Shown here piece by piece: positions 25,828-34,967 of a DNA stretch of 64,000 nucleotides. Every line of letters begins with the position of its first letter. Positions within the stretch are counted from its first letter, which is position 1. Made by a program: the position numbers and the translations under genes. This DNA comes from Crossiella sp. S99.2 (GTDB lineage Bacteria > Actinomycetota > Actinomycetes > Mycobacteriales > Pseudonocardiaceae), in assembly GCF_023094165.1 (NCBI RefSeq), contig NZ_JALMDK010000001.1, positions 1 to 64,000 on the forward strand. Direction: 5' to 3'. The notes beneath the pieces were generated by a model, which worked only from the letters and a program-made list of their open reading frames with translations, had not been told where the DNA came from and did not search any database.

Positions 25828-27162
25828 GTGCGAGCCGTTTTCCTGCGTGCCGCCGGTCTGCTCGCGGTTATCGTGCTCGGCTCCGGATGTGCTTCCGGCA
25901 CTGCCGGTCAAAGCCCGGTCCGCCCCGCCACCGACGGCCCGACCACTGTCCGGGTGCCCCGTGACGCGCCCACGATCCAGGCCGCGGTGGATGCCGCGCG
26001 CGAAGGCGATCTGGTCCTGGTCTCCCCCGGCACCTACCGGGAGACGGTCCAGATCAAGCGGGCCAACCTGGTGCTGCGCGGGGCCGAGCGCAATGCGGTG
26101 ATCATCGACGGCGAGGTGCGGCGGGCCAACGGGATCGTGGTCACCGCGCCGGGTGTCGCGGTGGAGAACCTGACCGTGCGCAACCACACCCTCAACGGGG
26201 TGCTGGTCACCGGCATGTCCGACACCGCGGGCGGGGTGGCCAGGGGCAGCACCGGGTACCGGCGGCTGGACACCTCGGTCTTCCCACCGCTCAAGGGTTT
26301 CCGGGTCTCCTACGTCACCGCGGGCAACAACGCGCTCTACGGCATCTACGCCTTCGACGCCCAGCACGGGATCATCGAGAACAACTACGCCTCGGGCAGC
26401 GCGGACTCCGGCATCTACGTCGGCCAGTGCAAGCCCTGCCACATCGTGGTGCGGGACAACGTGGCCGAGCGCAACGCGGTGGGCTACGAGGGCGCCAACG
26501 CCTCCACCAGGATGTACGTGCTGCGCAACCGGTTCGTGGCCAACCGGGTCGGGCTGACCAGCAACTCCGACTACCAGGAAGCCCTGGTGCCGCAGGAGAA
26601 CGCGGTGATCATGGGCAACCTGATCGGCAACAACGCCGAACCAGCCTCGCCCGCGCAGGCCGACGGTGGCTTCGGGCTGGGCATCGGCATCGCCGGCGGC
26701 AGCCGGAACCTGGTGTCCCGCAACCGGATCGTCGGCAACCCGGCCGCCGGGCTGGTGCTGGCCTCCAGTGAGGACCTGCCGCCCAACGGCAACCGGATCG
26801 AGGGCAACGTGTTGTCCGCCAACGGGATCGACCTGGTCTACGCGGCCTCCACCCGCGCGCCCGGCGCGGGGAACTGCCTGCGGGACAACCGGATCGGCGC
26901 CACCCTGCCCGCCAGACTGGACACCGTGCTGGCCTGTCCGCAGCCGGAGACCGCCCGGCCAGGAGTGCCCGCGCCCCGGCTGCCCGCGCCGAGGGGCATC
27001 TCCTTCCGCGCGGTGGTCCAGCCACCGCACCTGCCCGACCTGCCCTCGGCCGCCACCGCACCGGGTGTGCCAGCCGGTGCCGAACTGCCGCCGGTCGACC
27101 TCGATCGGATCTCGGTGCCCGAGACCGCCTTCCTCGCCGACTGCTCTGGAGTTCGACTGTGA
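25828..27162 (+). CDS. Lipoprotein with right-handed parallel beta-helix domain
   Basis: The 444-residue product has a lipoprotein signal (lipobox LGSGC, Cys21) and a pectate-lyase-like beta-helix (about 45-340). This starts VPRDAPTIQAAVDAAREGD and contains many NN/GN turns such as NNYASGSADSGIYVG. NosD-like or carbohydrate-binding roles are typical; no catalytic set was identified. A Pro-rich tail follows. GTG at 25828 with TAGGAT (25813-25818) nine bases upstream suggests a very short leader. It overlaps the next gene by four bases (GTGA), so the two lipoproteins are co-translated. Confidence 0.8.
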   Translation: MRAVFLRAAGLLAVIVLGSGCASGTAGQSPVRPATDGPTTVRVPRDAPTIQAAVDAAREGDLVLVSPGTYRETVQIKRANLVLRGAERNAVIIDGEVRRANGIVVTAPGVAVENLTVRNHTLNGVLVTGMSDTAGGVARGSTGYRRLDTSVFPPLKGFRVSYVTAGNNALYGIYAFDAQHGIIENNYASGSADSGIYVGQCKPCHIVVRDNVAERNAVGYEGANASTRMYVLRNRFVANRVGLTSNSDYQEALVPQENAVIMGNLIGNNAEPASPAQADGGFGLGIGIAGGSRNLVSRNRIVGNPAAGLVLASSEDLPPNGNRIEGNVLSANGIDLVYAASTRAPGAGNCLRDNRIGATLPARLDTVLACPQPETARPGVPAPRLPAPRGISFRAVVQPPHLPDLPSAATAPGVPAGAELPPVDLDRISVPETAFLADCSGVRL

Positions 27163-27887
27163 AACCCCGCCGGGTCCGGCTCATCGCCGCCATCATCGTC
27201 TTCGCGCTGCTCCTGGTCCCGCTGCTGGGTGTGCTGATGAGCTGTGCCCGTCCCGGCGAGGCCATGCCGCGCTCGCTCAGCAGCGCCGAGGCCGAACGGC
27301 TGGCCCTGGTGCGCTTCATCAACTACGAGTCGCGGACCTCCTCGGTGCGCGCGGCGGTGCCCAGTGCGGCCGGCGTGCTGGTGCTGGACGGGCGGGTCGA
27401 CTTCGTCGAGCACATCGGTTACGCCGCGATGCGCACTGAGGGCCGCTCCGACGCCGCCTCGGCCGGACTGCTCCAGTGGAATCCGGAGGTGCTGGCCTTC
27501 CGCGCGGGCACCGGCCAGGTCGCGGCCGATCCGGTGCCCGGCAACGGCTGGCAGGTCCGGCCGGTCCAGCGGGCCGGCAATGACCTGGACACCACGCTGA
27601 ACCTGCTGGTCAACCTGGCCGCGGACCGGCCGGACAACGCCCAGCTGCTGCAGCAGAGCAGTGCCCGCTGGCTGCGTGCGGACAAGGTCGGCGACACCGC
27701 GGTGGACGTGTTCGAAGGGCCGCAGCAGCCGGGCAAGGAAGCCACCGGGCGGCTGCGCTACTGGGTGGGCGGGGACGGACGGCTGCACCGGCTGGAGGCC
27801 AGGATCGGGACCAGCGAGCAGCCCGCGCTGATCGACTTCAGGCCCAATGCGGCGCCGATCACACCGATTCCGGCGATTCGGGCTTGA
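27159..27887 (+). CDS. Membrane-anchored protein of unknown function, possible LolA/LppX-like fold
   Basis: The 242-residue protein has an N-terminal hydrophobic segment ending LLGVLMSC, which may be a lipobox. The mature part has the strand pattern of LprG/LolA-like carriers (DVFEGP, RLRYWVGGDGRLHRLEARIG, IDF). The family is not firmly recognised. It is translationally coupled to the beta-helix lipoprotein, so a joint envelope function is likely. Its last codons overlap the -35 of the TipAL-type gene. Confidence 0.6.
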   Translation: MKPRRVRLIAAIIVFALLLVPLLGVLMSCARPGEAMPRSLSSAEAERLALVRFINYESRTSSVRAAVPSAAGVLVLDGRVDFVEHIGYAAMRTEGRSDAASAGLLQWNPEVLAFRAGTGQVAADPVPGNGWQVRPVQRAGNDLDTTLNLLVNLAADRPDNAQLLQQSSARWLRADKVGDTAVDVFEGPQQPGKEATGRLRYWVGGDGRLHRLEARIGTSEQPALIDFRPNAAPITPIPAIRA

Positions 27888-27914
27888 ACCTGACGCGACG
27901 TCAGCTCCTACCGT
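27884..27914 (+). promoter_or_regulatory. MerR-type promoter and operator of the TipAL-like gene
   Basis: TTGAAC (27884-27889) and TACCGT (27909-27914) are separated by 19 bases, the over-long spacer typical of MerR-activated promoters. In the spacer lies the perfect inverted repeat CTGACG-CGA-CGTCAG (27890-27904). The start codon GTG at 27922 is seven bases past the -10, so the mRNA is probably leaderless. Confidence 0.8.
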
Positions 27915-27921
27915 CATCGAC

Positions 27922-28671
27922 GTGAACGGGGAAACCAAGCGGTGGAGCGTCGGGGAACTGGCGCGGGCCACCGGACTGACCGTCCGCACGCTGCACCACT
28001 ACGACCAGATCGGGCTGGTGCAGCCGAGCGAACGGACCTCGGCTGGCCACCGCCGGTACACCGCCGCTGATCTCCAGCGGCTGTACCGGGTGCGCGCGCT
28101 GCGTTCCTTCGGCCTCTCGCTGGAGGACGTGGGCGCCGCACTGCAGGGGGCCGCCGCCGATCCGGAGGTGCTGCGCGAGGTGCTGCACACCCAGCTCGGC
28201 CAGCTCGACAACCAGGTTCGCGCCGCCCAGCGGCTGCGTGAGCAGGTGCGCTCGCTGCTGGAACGGCTGGACGGATCGGTCTCCCCGGACGCCGCGGAGT
28301 TCCTACAAGTGCTGGAGTCGATGACGATGATCGAGAACTACTACACCGAGGAGCAGCTCGACCAGCTGGCCCGCCGCCGGGAGGAGATCGGCGAGGAGAC
28401 CATCAAGGAGGTCGAGAACGAATGGCCACGGCTGTTCGCCGAGATCGACGCCCTGGTGGCCGAGGGCGCCGAGCCGACCGACGAGCGTGCGGTGCGCGTG
28501 GTCGAGCGGATGGACGAGCTGATCTTCGCCTTCCACGGCGGGGATGAGGGCATCAAGGCCGCGGTGGAGAAGATGTGGGCCGAGCAGGGCGAGCAGATGC
28601 GCGAGCAGCAGTGCGGTCCCTCCGCCGAGGTGAACGCGTTCCTGACCGCGGTGCGCGCGGCCAGGGGCTGA
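27922..28671 (+). CDS. MerR family regulator with TipAS antibiotic-binding domain (TipAL-like)
   Basis: The 249-residue protein has an N-terminal MerR winged helix (SVGELARATGLTVRTLHHYDQIGL, residues 9-32 in two pieces), a coiled-coil dimerisation helix (about 85-118) and a C-terminal TipAS-like domain (about 135-249; NYYTEEQLDQLARRREE, FAFHGGDEGIK, EQQCGPS). In Streptomyces TipAL, TipAS binds thiopeptides covalently through a cysteine and the regulator activates its own promoter. Cys231 is a candidate, though equivalence to the TipAL cysteine is not shown. The self-regulated promoter is directly upstream. Confidence 0.9.
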   Translation: MNGETKRWSVGELARATGLTVRTLHHYDQIGLVQPSERTSAGHRRYTAADLQRLYRVRALRSFGLSLEDVGAALQGAAADPEVLREVLHTQLGQLDNQVRAAQRLREQVRSLLERLDGSVSPDAAEFLQVLESMTMIENYYTEEQLDQLARRREEIGEETIKEVENEWPRLFAEIDALVAEGAEPTDERAVRVVERMDELIFAFHGGDEGIKAAVEKMWAEQGEQMREQQCGPSAEVNAFLTAVRAARG

Positions 28672-28697
28672 AGTTGTGCACCGGTCCCCGGACAAGC

Positions 28698-28795
28698 TGT
28701 GGACAACTGGGGATCAGTTGTGGAGAAACCTGCTGGCAGGTTGCTCCTCGTGGGTGAAAATTGCCGCTCTGAGCTGCATGTTCTAGTTATCCACA
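28698..28795. other. Cluster of three DnaA-box-like sequences
   Basis: The gap between the TipAL-like and DUF2339 genes holds TGTGGACAA (28698-28706, reverse of TTGTCCACA), TGTGGAGAA (28719-28727, one mismatch) and TTATCCACA (28787-28795, the E. coli consensus). No AT-rich unwinding region is seen and dnaA is not here, so this is not oriC; a DnaA-titrating or regulatory locus is possible. Confidence 0.5.
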
Positions 28796-28877
28796 GCTTG
28801 GTCGCGGCCAGTTTGTAACGCGGACTGAGTAGTCCTGCGGATTTACCAACGTGTGCACAGGCCGCACCCTGTCGCAC

Positions 28878-30719
28878 ATGACCGCTCAACCGGTGTTGCG
28901 TGTGGCGCAGGAACTCCGTGAGATGGGCCTGCGGCTGCAGGCGCTGGAAACGGAGCTGCGCTCCGCGGTGCAGGCAAGCACGGGACAGGCGCCGCCCGTG
29001 CCGGCCGCCCCGCCGCCACCGGCTCCGACCAGGCAGTTCCCGGCTCCGGCCGGGCTGCCCCCGACGATCCAGGCCCCGATGCCGGTCCCGATGGGGCCGC
29101 CGCCGGTGCCGATGGGCCTGCCGCCGGGCGCGATCCCGCCCTGGCAGCCCCCGCCACCACCCCCGCCGATGGACCCGGCCGCGCGGCAACGCCGCAACAG
29201 CCGGATCGTCACCTGGGTCGGTGGCGGCGTCACCCTGCTCGGCCTGGTGTTGTTCCTGGTCCTGGCCGCGCAGCGGGGTTATTTCGGCCCGGTGCCCAGG
29301 GTGGTCGGCGGTGCGCTGCTCGGGCTGGCGCTGGTCGGGCTCGCGCTGCGGGCCTACACCCGGCCCGGCGGGCGGACCACCGGGTACGCGCTGGCGGCCA
29401 CCGGCTTCGCCGCGCTCTACCTGGACATCGTCGCGGCCACCTCACTGCACGACTTCCTGCCCGCGCAGGGCGGACTGGTCGCCGGACTCGTGGTCACCGC
29501 GGCCGGGCTGTGGCTGGCGGTGCGCTGGGACGCCCAGCCGCTGGCCGTCGGCGTGGTGCTGGGCGCCGCGCTCAGCGCGCCGATGCTGACCATGGCCTTC
29601 ACTCCGCTGCTGGTCGGGTTCCTGATGGTGCTCGCGCTCGCAGCCGCCCCGGTGCAGCTGATCCGGCAGTGGTCCGGACTGATCGCCGCGGCCACGCTGC
29701 CCGCGCTGCTCGGCTCGGTGGCCGCCAGCCTGCGGGCCATCCTCACCGAGGCGGAGCAGTACGCCACCATCGCGGTCGGCTTCGGCGCCGCGGTGCTGGC
29801 CATGCTGCTGGCCGCGGCCGCCGCCCGGCAGCGCCCCGCCGACCCGGTGCCACTGGTGGTGCTGGCCTCGGCCGCGGTGCCGCCGCTGCTGTCCGCCGGC
29901 ATCCTCAACCAGGTCGGCGCGACCAGGGTCGCGCTCGGCTTCGCCCTGGTGGCCTTCGCCTTCGCCGCTGCCGGCAAGTGGCTGACCAGGCGGTTCGCCA
30001 TCACCTCGGCCGCACTCGGGCTGATCGGCATATTCCAAGCGATCATGACCTACGCCGAGGGCAACTCCCGCTCGCTCACCTTGCTCGGCTGCGCGCTGGT
30101 GCTGGCCGGACTGGCCTGGTGGCAGCGCAGCAGGCTGCCGCTCTTCGGCGCCCTCGGCTACGCGTGGACCGGGTTGTTCGCCGCGCTGATCGGCACTATC
30201 CCGGTCAAGCTGCTCATCCGCGAACCCGTCGCGCTGGTCGAGGTGAGCACGCCGGTGGCCGGGTTGCTGCTGGCCGCGGTGGCGGTGGCGGTGCCGGTGG
30301 CCGCCTACCGGACCGGGCTGCTGCGCGGTCCGGCGGAAAGCGCCGACCAGCGGGCGTTGTGGCTGATCGCGGCGGTGATTGCGCTCTACGGCACGGCTAC
30401 CGCGGTGCTCGGCACGGCGCTGCTCGCGCTGCCCGACCGGGACGGCTTCCTCACCGGGCACGTGCTGGTCACGCTCAGCTGGACCGTGGCCGCGCTGGTG
30501 CTGCTGCTGCGCGGCATCCGCTCGGCGCACCTGCGGGTCACCGGGATGGTGCTGCTCGGCATCGCGCTGGCCAAGCTGTTCCTGTTCGACCTGGCCGCGC
30601 TGGACGGACTGGCCAGGGTGGCCGCGGTGCTCGGCGCCGGACTGGTGCTGCTGGTGGTCGGCACCCGGTACGCCCGGCTGGTGGCCGCGGTGAAGGAAGA
30701 GGGCGAGGTCGCGAGCTAG
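28878..30719 (+). CDS. DUF2339-type polytopic membrane protein
   Basis: The product is about 613 residues. The N-terminal helix (LRVAQELREMGLRLQALETELR) looks like a coiled coil and is followed by a very Pro-rich cytoplasmic stretch (to about residue 105), then some 16 or more hydrophobic helices. This layout is typical of DUF2339 proteins, whose function is unknown. An in-frame GTG at 28851 is possible; ATG at 28878 gives the usual N-terminus. Its stop codon shares the CTAG tetramer at 30716-30719 with the stop of convergent rbsD. Confidence 0.75.
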   Translation: MTAQPVLRVAQELREMGLRLQALETELRSAVQASTGQAPPVPAAPPPPAPTRQFPAPAGLPPTIQAPMPVPMGPPPVPMGLPPGAIPPWQPPPPPPPMDPAARQRRNSRIVTWVGGGVTLLGLVLFLVLAAQRGYFGPVPRVVGGALLGLALVGLALRAYTRPGGRTTGYALAATGFAALYLDIVAATSLHDFLPAQGGLVAGLVVTAAGLWLAVRWDAQPLAVGVVLGAALSAPMLTMAFTPLLVGFLMVLALAAAPVQLIRQWSGLIAAATLPALLGSVAASLRAILTEAEQYATIAVGFGAAVLAMLLAAAAARQRPADPVPLVVLASAAVPPLLSAGILNQVGATRVALGFALVAFAFAAAGKWLTRRFAITSAALGLIGIFQAIMTYAEGNSRSLTLLGCALVLAGLAWWQRSRLPLFGALGYAWTGLFAALIGTIPVKLLIREPVALVEVSTPVAGLLLAAVAVAVPVAAYRTGLLRGPAESADQRALWLIAAVIALYGTATAVLGTALLALPDRDGFLTGHVLVTLSWTVAALVLLLRGIRSAHLRVTGMVLLGIALAKLFLFDLAALDGLARVAAVLGAGLVLLVVGTRYARLVAAVKEEGEVAS

Positions 30720-31105
30720 AACGGCACGCCGCAGCGGAGCAGGATGTTGGCGTACGGGCTGGCCTCGCCGGTCCGCACGACCAGCTTCGCGCCGGAGACC
30801 CGGCGCTTGAACTCCTCGTGGTCCACCCGTTCCAGCTCGGGCAGCCGCTCGGCCATGGCCACCGCGCAGCTCGGGTTGGCCGCGCTCATCTCGCTGGCCA
30901 CCAGCGCGCTTTCCACGACCAGCTCGCGCAGCAACCCGTCCAGCACGTCCAGGAAGGTCGGCACGCCGAAGGAGAAGGCCAGGTCGATCAGCTTGGGGCC
31001 GTCCGGGATGGGCAGGCCGCAGTCGGCGATCACCAGTTCGTCGGTGTGACCGAGCCGGGCCAGCGCGGCACTCAGCTCGGCGTGCAGGATGCCGCCGCGT
31101 TTCAC
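30716..31105 (-). CDS. rbsD: D-ribose pyranase
   Basis: The 129-residue protein is full length for RbsD, which converts beta-ribopyranose to the ribofuranose used by ribokinase. N-terminal MKRGGILHAELSAALARLGH (catalytic His in the ILH segment) and DCGLPIPDGP are typical. It overlaps rbsK by four bases and is the last gene of the ribose operon. Confidence 0.95.
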   Translation of the reverse strand: MKRGGILHAELSAALARLGHTDELVIADCGLPIPDGPKLIDLAFSFGVPTFLDVLDGLLRELVVESALVASEMSAANPSCAVAMAERLPELERVDHEEFKRRVSGAKLVVRTGEASPYANILLRCGVPF

Positions 31106-32019
31106 GCGCGCACCTCGCTGCGGGTCGGGTAGGAGGGCTGCGCGCCGGGGCGGGTCACCGAGATCGCCGCCGCGTGCACCGCGAAGGTGGCCGCGGCCAG
31201 CAGCTCATCGCCGGCGGAGAGCCGGGCGGCCAGCGCGCCGGCGAAGGCATCGCCCGCCCCGGTGGTGTCCACCGGACTGACCCGGGGCGCGGCCACCGTG
31301 GACACGCAGTCCGGGGTGGCCACCACCGCGCCGCGGCCGCCGAGGGTCACCACCACCGAGCGCGGCCCGAGCGCGAGCAGCGCCTCGGCCAGCGCCGGAC
31401 CGTCCGCGCTGGTGGTCTCCGCGCCGAGCAGCCAGCCTGCCTCGTGCTCGTTGACGATCAGGGGGTCCAGCGCGGCCAGCGCGTCCGCGGTGAGCGGGCC
31501 GGGCGGGGACAGGTTGAGCACCGTGCGCACCCCGGCGGCGCGGGCCAGTTCGATGGCGCGCAACGCGGCGGGCATGGGCACTTCCAGGGACACCAGCACC
31601 ACGGTGGAGATGGCGATCACCGAGGCGGCGCGGTCGATGTCCGCGGTGGTGAGCGTGCCGTTGGCGCCGGGTGAGACCACGATCGAGTTCTCCCCGTCCG
31701 GGGTGACCGTGATGTGTGCGATGCCGGTGGGCCGGTCGGGCGTGCGCACGTGTTCGGTGCGCACCCCCGCCGACCGCATCGACTCCAGCAACAGCTGGCC
31801 GTGCTCGTCATCGCCGACCGCGCCCAGGAAGGCCACCCCGGCGCCGAGCCGGGCGGCCGCGACCGCCTGGTTCGCGCCCTTGCCGCCGGGCGAGACCCGC
31901 AGGTCAGAGCCCAGCACGGTTTCACCGGCGGCGGGGCGCCTGGCCACCGTGGTCACCAGGTCCGCGTTGGCGGACCCGACCACCACGATGTCGGTGAGCG
32001 CGGTCAGCGATGTGATCAC
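31102..32019 (-). CDS. rbsK: Ribokinase
   Basis: The 305-residue PfkB-family kinase phosphorylates ribose at O5. The substrate motif GGKGANQAVAAARLG is near residue 45 and the C-terminal DTTGAGDAFAGAL contains the catalytic Asp. The GTG start at 32019 overlaps the rbsB stop (GTGA). Confidence 0.95.
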   Translation of the reverse strand: MITSLTALTDIVVVGSANADLVTTVARRPAAGETVLGSDLRVSPGGKGANQAVAAARLGAGVAFLGAVGDDEHGQLLLESMRSAGVRTEHVRTPDRPTGIAHITVTPDGENSIVVSPGANGTLTTADIDRAASVIAISTVVLVSLEVPMPAALRAIELARAAGVRTVLNLSPPGPLTADALAALDPLIVNEHEAGWLLGAETTSADGPALAEALLALGPRSVVVTLGGRGAVVATPDCVSTVAAPRVSPVDTTGAGDAFAGALAARLSAGDELLAAATFAVHAAAISVTRPGAQPSYPTRSEVRA

Positions 32020-32957
32020 TTCTTGAACTCGGCCAGGTTGTCCTTGGTGATGACCTTGACCGGGACGGAGATCTTGGCCTCGGTCTTCTCGCCCTTGGCC
32101 GCCTTCACCGCCTGCTCGATGGCGAGCTTGCCCAGCTCGGCGGGCTGCTGCGCCACGCTCGCGGAGAGCTTGCCTGCCTCGATGGCCGTGATCGCGTCCG
32201 CGGTGCCGTCGAAGCCGACGACCTTGACGTCCTTGCCCGCGCGGTCACCCAGTGCCTGCACCGCGCCCAGGGCCATGTCGTCGTTCTCGGCGAAGACGCC
32301 CTTGGCGCCTGCCTGCGCCTGCAGCAGGTCGGTGGTCACCGACATGCCCTTGGCCTTCTCGAACTCCGCGGTCTGGGTCGCGGCGACCTTGATCCCGGCG
32401 GCGTTCTTGATGTTGGTGGTGAAGCCCTGGCCGCGGTCGCGGCTGGCCGAGGTGCCCAGCACGCCCTGCAGGTGCAGCACGTCGCCGGTGCCGACCAGCT
32501 TGGCCAGGGTGTCCGCGGCGAGCTGGCCGCCCTGGACGTTGTCCGAGGCGATCGAAGCGGCCACGGTGGCGTTGTTGATCGTCCGGTCCACCGCGATGAC
32601 CGGGATCTTGGCGTTCTCCGCGAGCTTGGCGGCCGGGGTCGCCTGGTCGGAGTCGACCGGGTTGATGATGATCGCCTTGACGCCCTGGCTGACGAAGTTC
32701 TGCACCTGGGAGAGCTGGGTGGCAGCGTCGTTCTGCGCGTCCTGGACGACCAGCTTCACCTTGGCGCCGTCCGCGGCCTTCTGGGCCGCGTCCCGCAGGG
32801 TGGTGAAGAAGGTGTTGGACAGCGTCGACAGGGTCACGCCGATCACGGTCTCACCGGAACCGGAGTTGCCGGTGCCTGCGCCGCCGCCGCATGCCGCGGT
32901 GAACGCCAGGGTCGATGCCGCCAGGGTGGCGAACACGGCGCGGTTGAGCATCTTCAT
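32016..32957 (-). CDS. rbsB: Ribose ABC transporter substrate-binding lipoprotein
   Basis: The 313-residue periplasmic-binding protein of the sugar type (Peripla_BP_4) has a lipobox FTAAC at about residue 23. Conserved segments NTFFTTLRDAAQKAA, IIINPVDSD, AVDRTI, ENDDMALGAVQAL and GFDGT match RbsB. It overlaps rbsK and lies 57 bases after the paralogue at 33015-33962, which it resembles closely along its whole length. Confidence 0.92.
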   Translation of the reverse strand: MKMLNRAVFATLAASTLAFTAACGGGAGTGNSGSGETVIGVTLSTLSNTFFTTLRDAAQKAADGAKVKLVVQDAQNDAATQLSQVQNFVSQGVKAIIINPVDSDQATPAAKLAENAKIPVIAVDRTINNATVAASIASDNVQGGQLAADTLAKLVGTGDVLHLQGVLGTSASRDRGQGFTTNIKNAAGIKVAATQTAEFEKAKGMSVTTDLLQAQAGAKGVFAENDDMALGAVQALGDRAGKDVKVVGFDGTADAITAIEAGKLSASVAQQPAELGKLAIEQAVKAAKGEKTEAKISVPVKVITKDNLAEFKK

Positions 32958-33014
32958 TCGGGGTTACCTTTCCTTGCCTACCGGGTGGGGGCCGGTGGAG
33001 CTAAAGGGTGGTGC

Positions 33015-33962
33015 TCAGTTGTTCAGGAACTCTCGGACGTTCGCCTTGGTGACGACCCGGACCGGGATCTCGATGAGGTTCCGGACGGTCTGACCCTTGA
33101 GGTAGCGAACCGCCTGCTCAACCGCCTGACGACCCAGTTCCCTCGGCTGCTGCGCCACAGTGGCGGCCATCTTGCCGCTGTCCACCGCGGCCAGCGCCTC
33201 GGGCGTGCCGTCGAAGCCGACGATCTGGAAGTCCTTGCCCGCGCGCTCGCCCAGTGCCTGCACCGCGCCAAGGGCCATGTCGTCGTTCTCGGCGAAGAGG
33301 CCCTTCACCCCGGACTTGGCAGTGACCATGTCGGTGGTCACCGACATGCCCTTGGCCCGGTCGAACTCGGCGGTCTTGGACAGCGCGATGCGGACACTGG
33401 AGCGCAGTGCCAGACCCTGCTGGAAGCCCTCCCCGCGGTCCCGGCTGGCCGAGGTGCCCAGCAGGCCCTGCAGGTGCAGCACCTCGCCGGGACCGGTGGC
33501 CTTGGCCAGCGCGGCGGCCGCCTCGACCCCGCCCTGCACGTTGTCCGAGGAGACCTCCGAGATCACCCGGCCACCGGTGACCGCGCGGTCCACCGCGACC
33601 AGCGGGATGCGCGCGTTCTCCGCCGCGATGGCCGCGGGCTTGGACTGCTCGGTGTCCACCGGGTTGAGCAGGATCGCCTTGACCCGCTGGCTGACCAGGC
33701 TCTGCACCTGGGTGAGCTGGGTGGTCGCGTCGTTGTTGGCGTCCATGTAGATGACCTTGACGCCCTGCTCCTTCTCGCCCTGCTGGACGCCCTCCTTGAG
33801 CTGGAGGAAGAAGGGGTTGGTCAGGGTGGAGGACGCGAAACCGATCACGATCTCCCCACCTGGGGCTGGGGTGTTCGCGTCAGTGCTCGGATCGCAGGCG
33901 GCGACGAACACGAGTGCGGCGGCGGTCGCGGCGGCGAGGATGGCCCGCCTGGAGTGCCTCAT
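33015..33962 (-). CDS. Second ribose-type substrate-binding lipoprotein
   Basis: The product is about 315 residues and is a paralogue of the following rbsB. It shares ENDDMALGAVQALG.RAGKD, GFDGT and VAQQP.ELG blocks and has the lipobox FVAAC. The ATG at 33962 follows AAAGGGA; an upstream ATG at 33992 lacks a ribosome site. The gene lies 33 bases after rbsC. Two binding proteins in one operon may widen substrate range, for example ribose and another pentose or nucleoside, which is inference. Confidence 0.88.
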   Translation of the reverse strand: MRHSRRAILAAATAAALVFVAACDPSTDANTPAPGGEIVIGFASSTLTNPFFLQLKEGVQQGEKEQGVKVIYMDANNDATTQLTQVQSLVSQRVKAILLNPVDTEQSKPAAIAAENARIPLVAVDRAVTGGRVISEVSSDNVQGGVEAAAALAKATGPGEVLHLQGLLGTSASRDRGEGFQQGLALRSSVRIALSKTAEFDRAKGMSVTTDMVTAKSGVKGLFAENDDMALGAVQALGERAGKDFQIVGFDGTPEALAAVDSGKMAATVAQQPRELGRQAVEQAVRYLKGQTVRNLIEIPVRVVTKANVREFLNN

Positions 33963-33995
33963 TGCGGAGTGTCCCTTTCTGCTGGTCCTCATCGG

Positions 33996-34967
33996 TCAGC
34001 GACTGCGGCGGCGAAGAGTGTCAACCAGGACGGCCACGGCGATCACCACGCCGATCACGACCTGTTGCCAGAAAGGAGAAACCTGGACCAGGTTGAGCCC
34101 GTTGCGCAATACGGCGAGGACCAGTGCTCCGACGAAAGCGCCGCTGGCCCGCCCGACTCCGCCCGAAAGGGAGGCGCCACCGATGACCACGGCGGCGATC
34201 GCGTCCAGCTCGTACCCCACAGCGGCCTGTGGCCCGGCCGAGCCGAGCCGACCGGCCAGCAGAATGCCCGCGATGCCCGCGAACAGCCCGGACAGCGCGT
34301 AGATGATCAACTTGTTCTTGCGGACGTCGATGCCGGAGAGCATCGCCGCCTCCTCGTTGCCGCCGATCGCGTACATCGTGCGGCCCGGGTAGGTCCGGTT
34401 GAGGATGAAACTTGTGAGCGCCAGCACACCGAGCATCACCAGCAGCGGCACGGGCAGGAAGTCGCCGATGGTGGAGCCGAGGAAGGTCACCTCGTCCGGA
34501 GTGACCTTGGGCGCGCCCTGGGAGACCACCAGGGTCAGGCCGCGGGCCACGCTGAGCATGGCCAGGGTGGCGATGAAGGCGGGCAGTCTGCCGTAGCTGA
34601 CCAGCACGCCGTTGATCAGACCGGCCAGCGCGCCCACGCCCAGGCCGGCGATCAGCGCCAGCCAGCCGGGCAGACCGGTCTCGGCCGCTGTGTAGGCGGC
34701 CACGATGCCGGACAAGGCCGCCACGCTGCCGACCGAGAGGTCGACGCCGGCGGAGACGATCACGAAGGTCTGGCCGAAGGCGAGCACCGCGACCACCGCG
34801 GCCTGCACGCCCACGTTGAGCAGGTTCTGCGCGGTCAGGAAGGTCGGGGTGAGCAGGCTCAGGGTGACCACGAGCAGCAGCAGGCCACCGAGCGCGCCGT
34901 TGTCCGACAGCAGCCGCCCGAGGTCGGGACCCTTCCGCCGCTGGGTGGTTCCGGTGGTGGTGGTCAT
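33996..34967 (-). CDS. rbsC: Ribose ABC transporter permease
   Basis: This 323-residue membrane protein has about ten helices and the BPD_transp_2 motif NGVLVSYGRLPAFIATLAM (two short pieces: NGVLVSYGRLP, FIATLAM) plus GGNEEAAMLSGI. It is the membrane channel of the ribose importer. ATG at 34967 overlaps the rbsA stop and has GGGAG upstream. Confidence 0.95.
   Translation of the reverse strand: MTTTTGTTQRRKGPDLGRLLSDNGALGGLLLLVVTLSLLTPTFLTAQNLLNVGVQAAVVAVLAFGQTFVIVSAGVDLSVGSVAALSGIVAAYTAAETGLPGWLALIAGLGVGALAGLINGVLVSYGRLPAFIATLAMLSVARGLTLVVSQGAPKVTPDEVTFLGSTIGDFLPVPLLVMLGVLALTSFILNRTYPGRTMYAIGGNEEAAMLSGIDVRKNKLIIYALSGLFAGIAGILLAGRLGSAGPQAAVGYELDAIAAVVIGGASLSGGVGRASGAFVGALVLAVLRNGLNLVQVSPFWQQVVIGVVIAVAVLVDTLRRRSR

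Noticed and set aside
28672..28877. Chromosomal origin
   Set aside because: Only three DnaA boxes, no AT-rich region, and no dnaA, dnaN or rpmH nearby.
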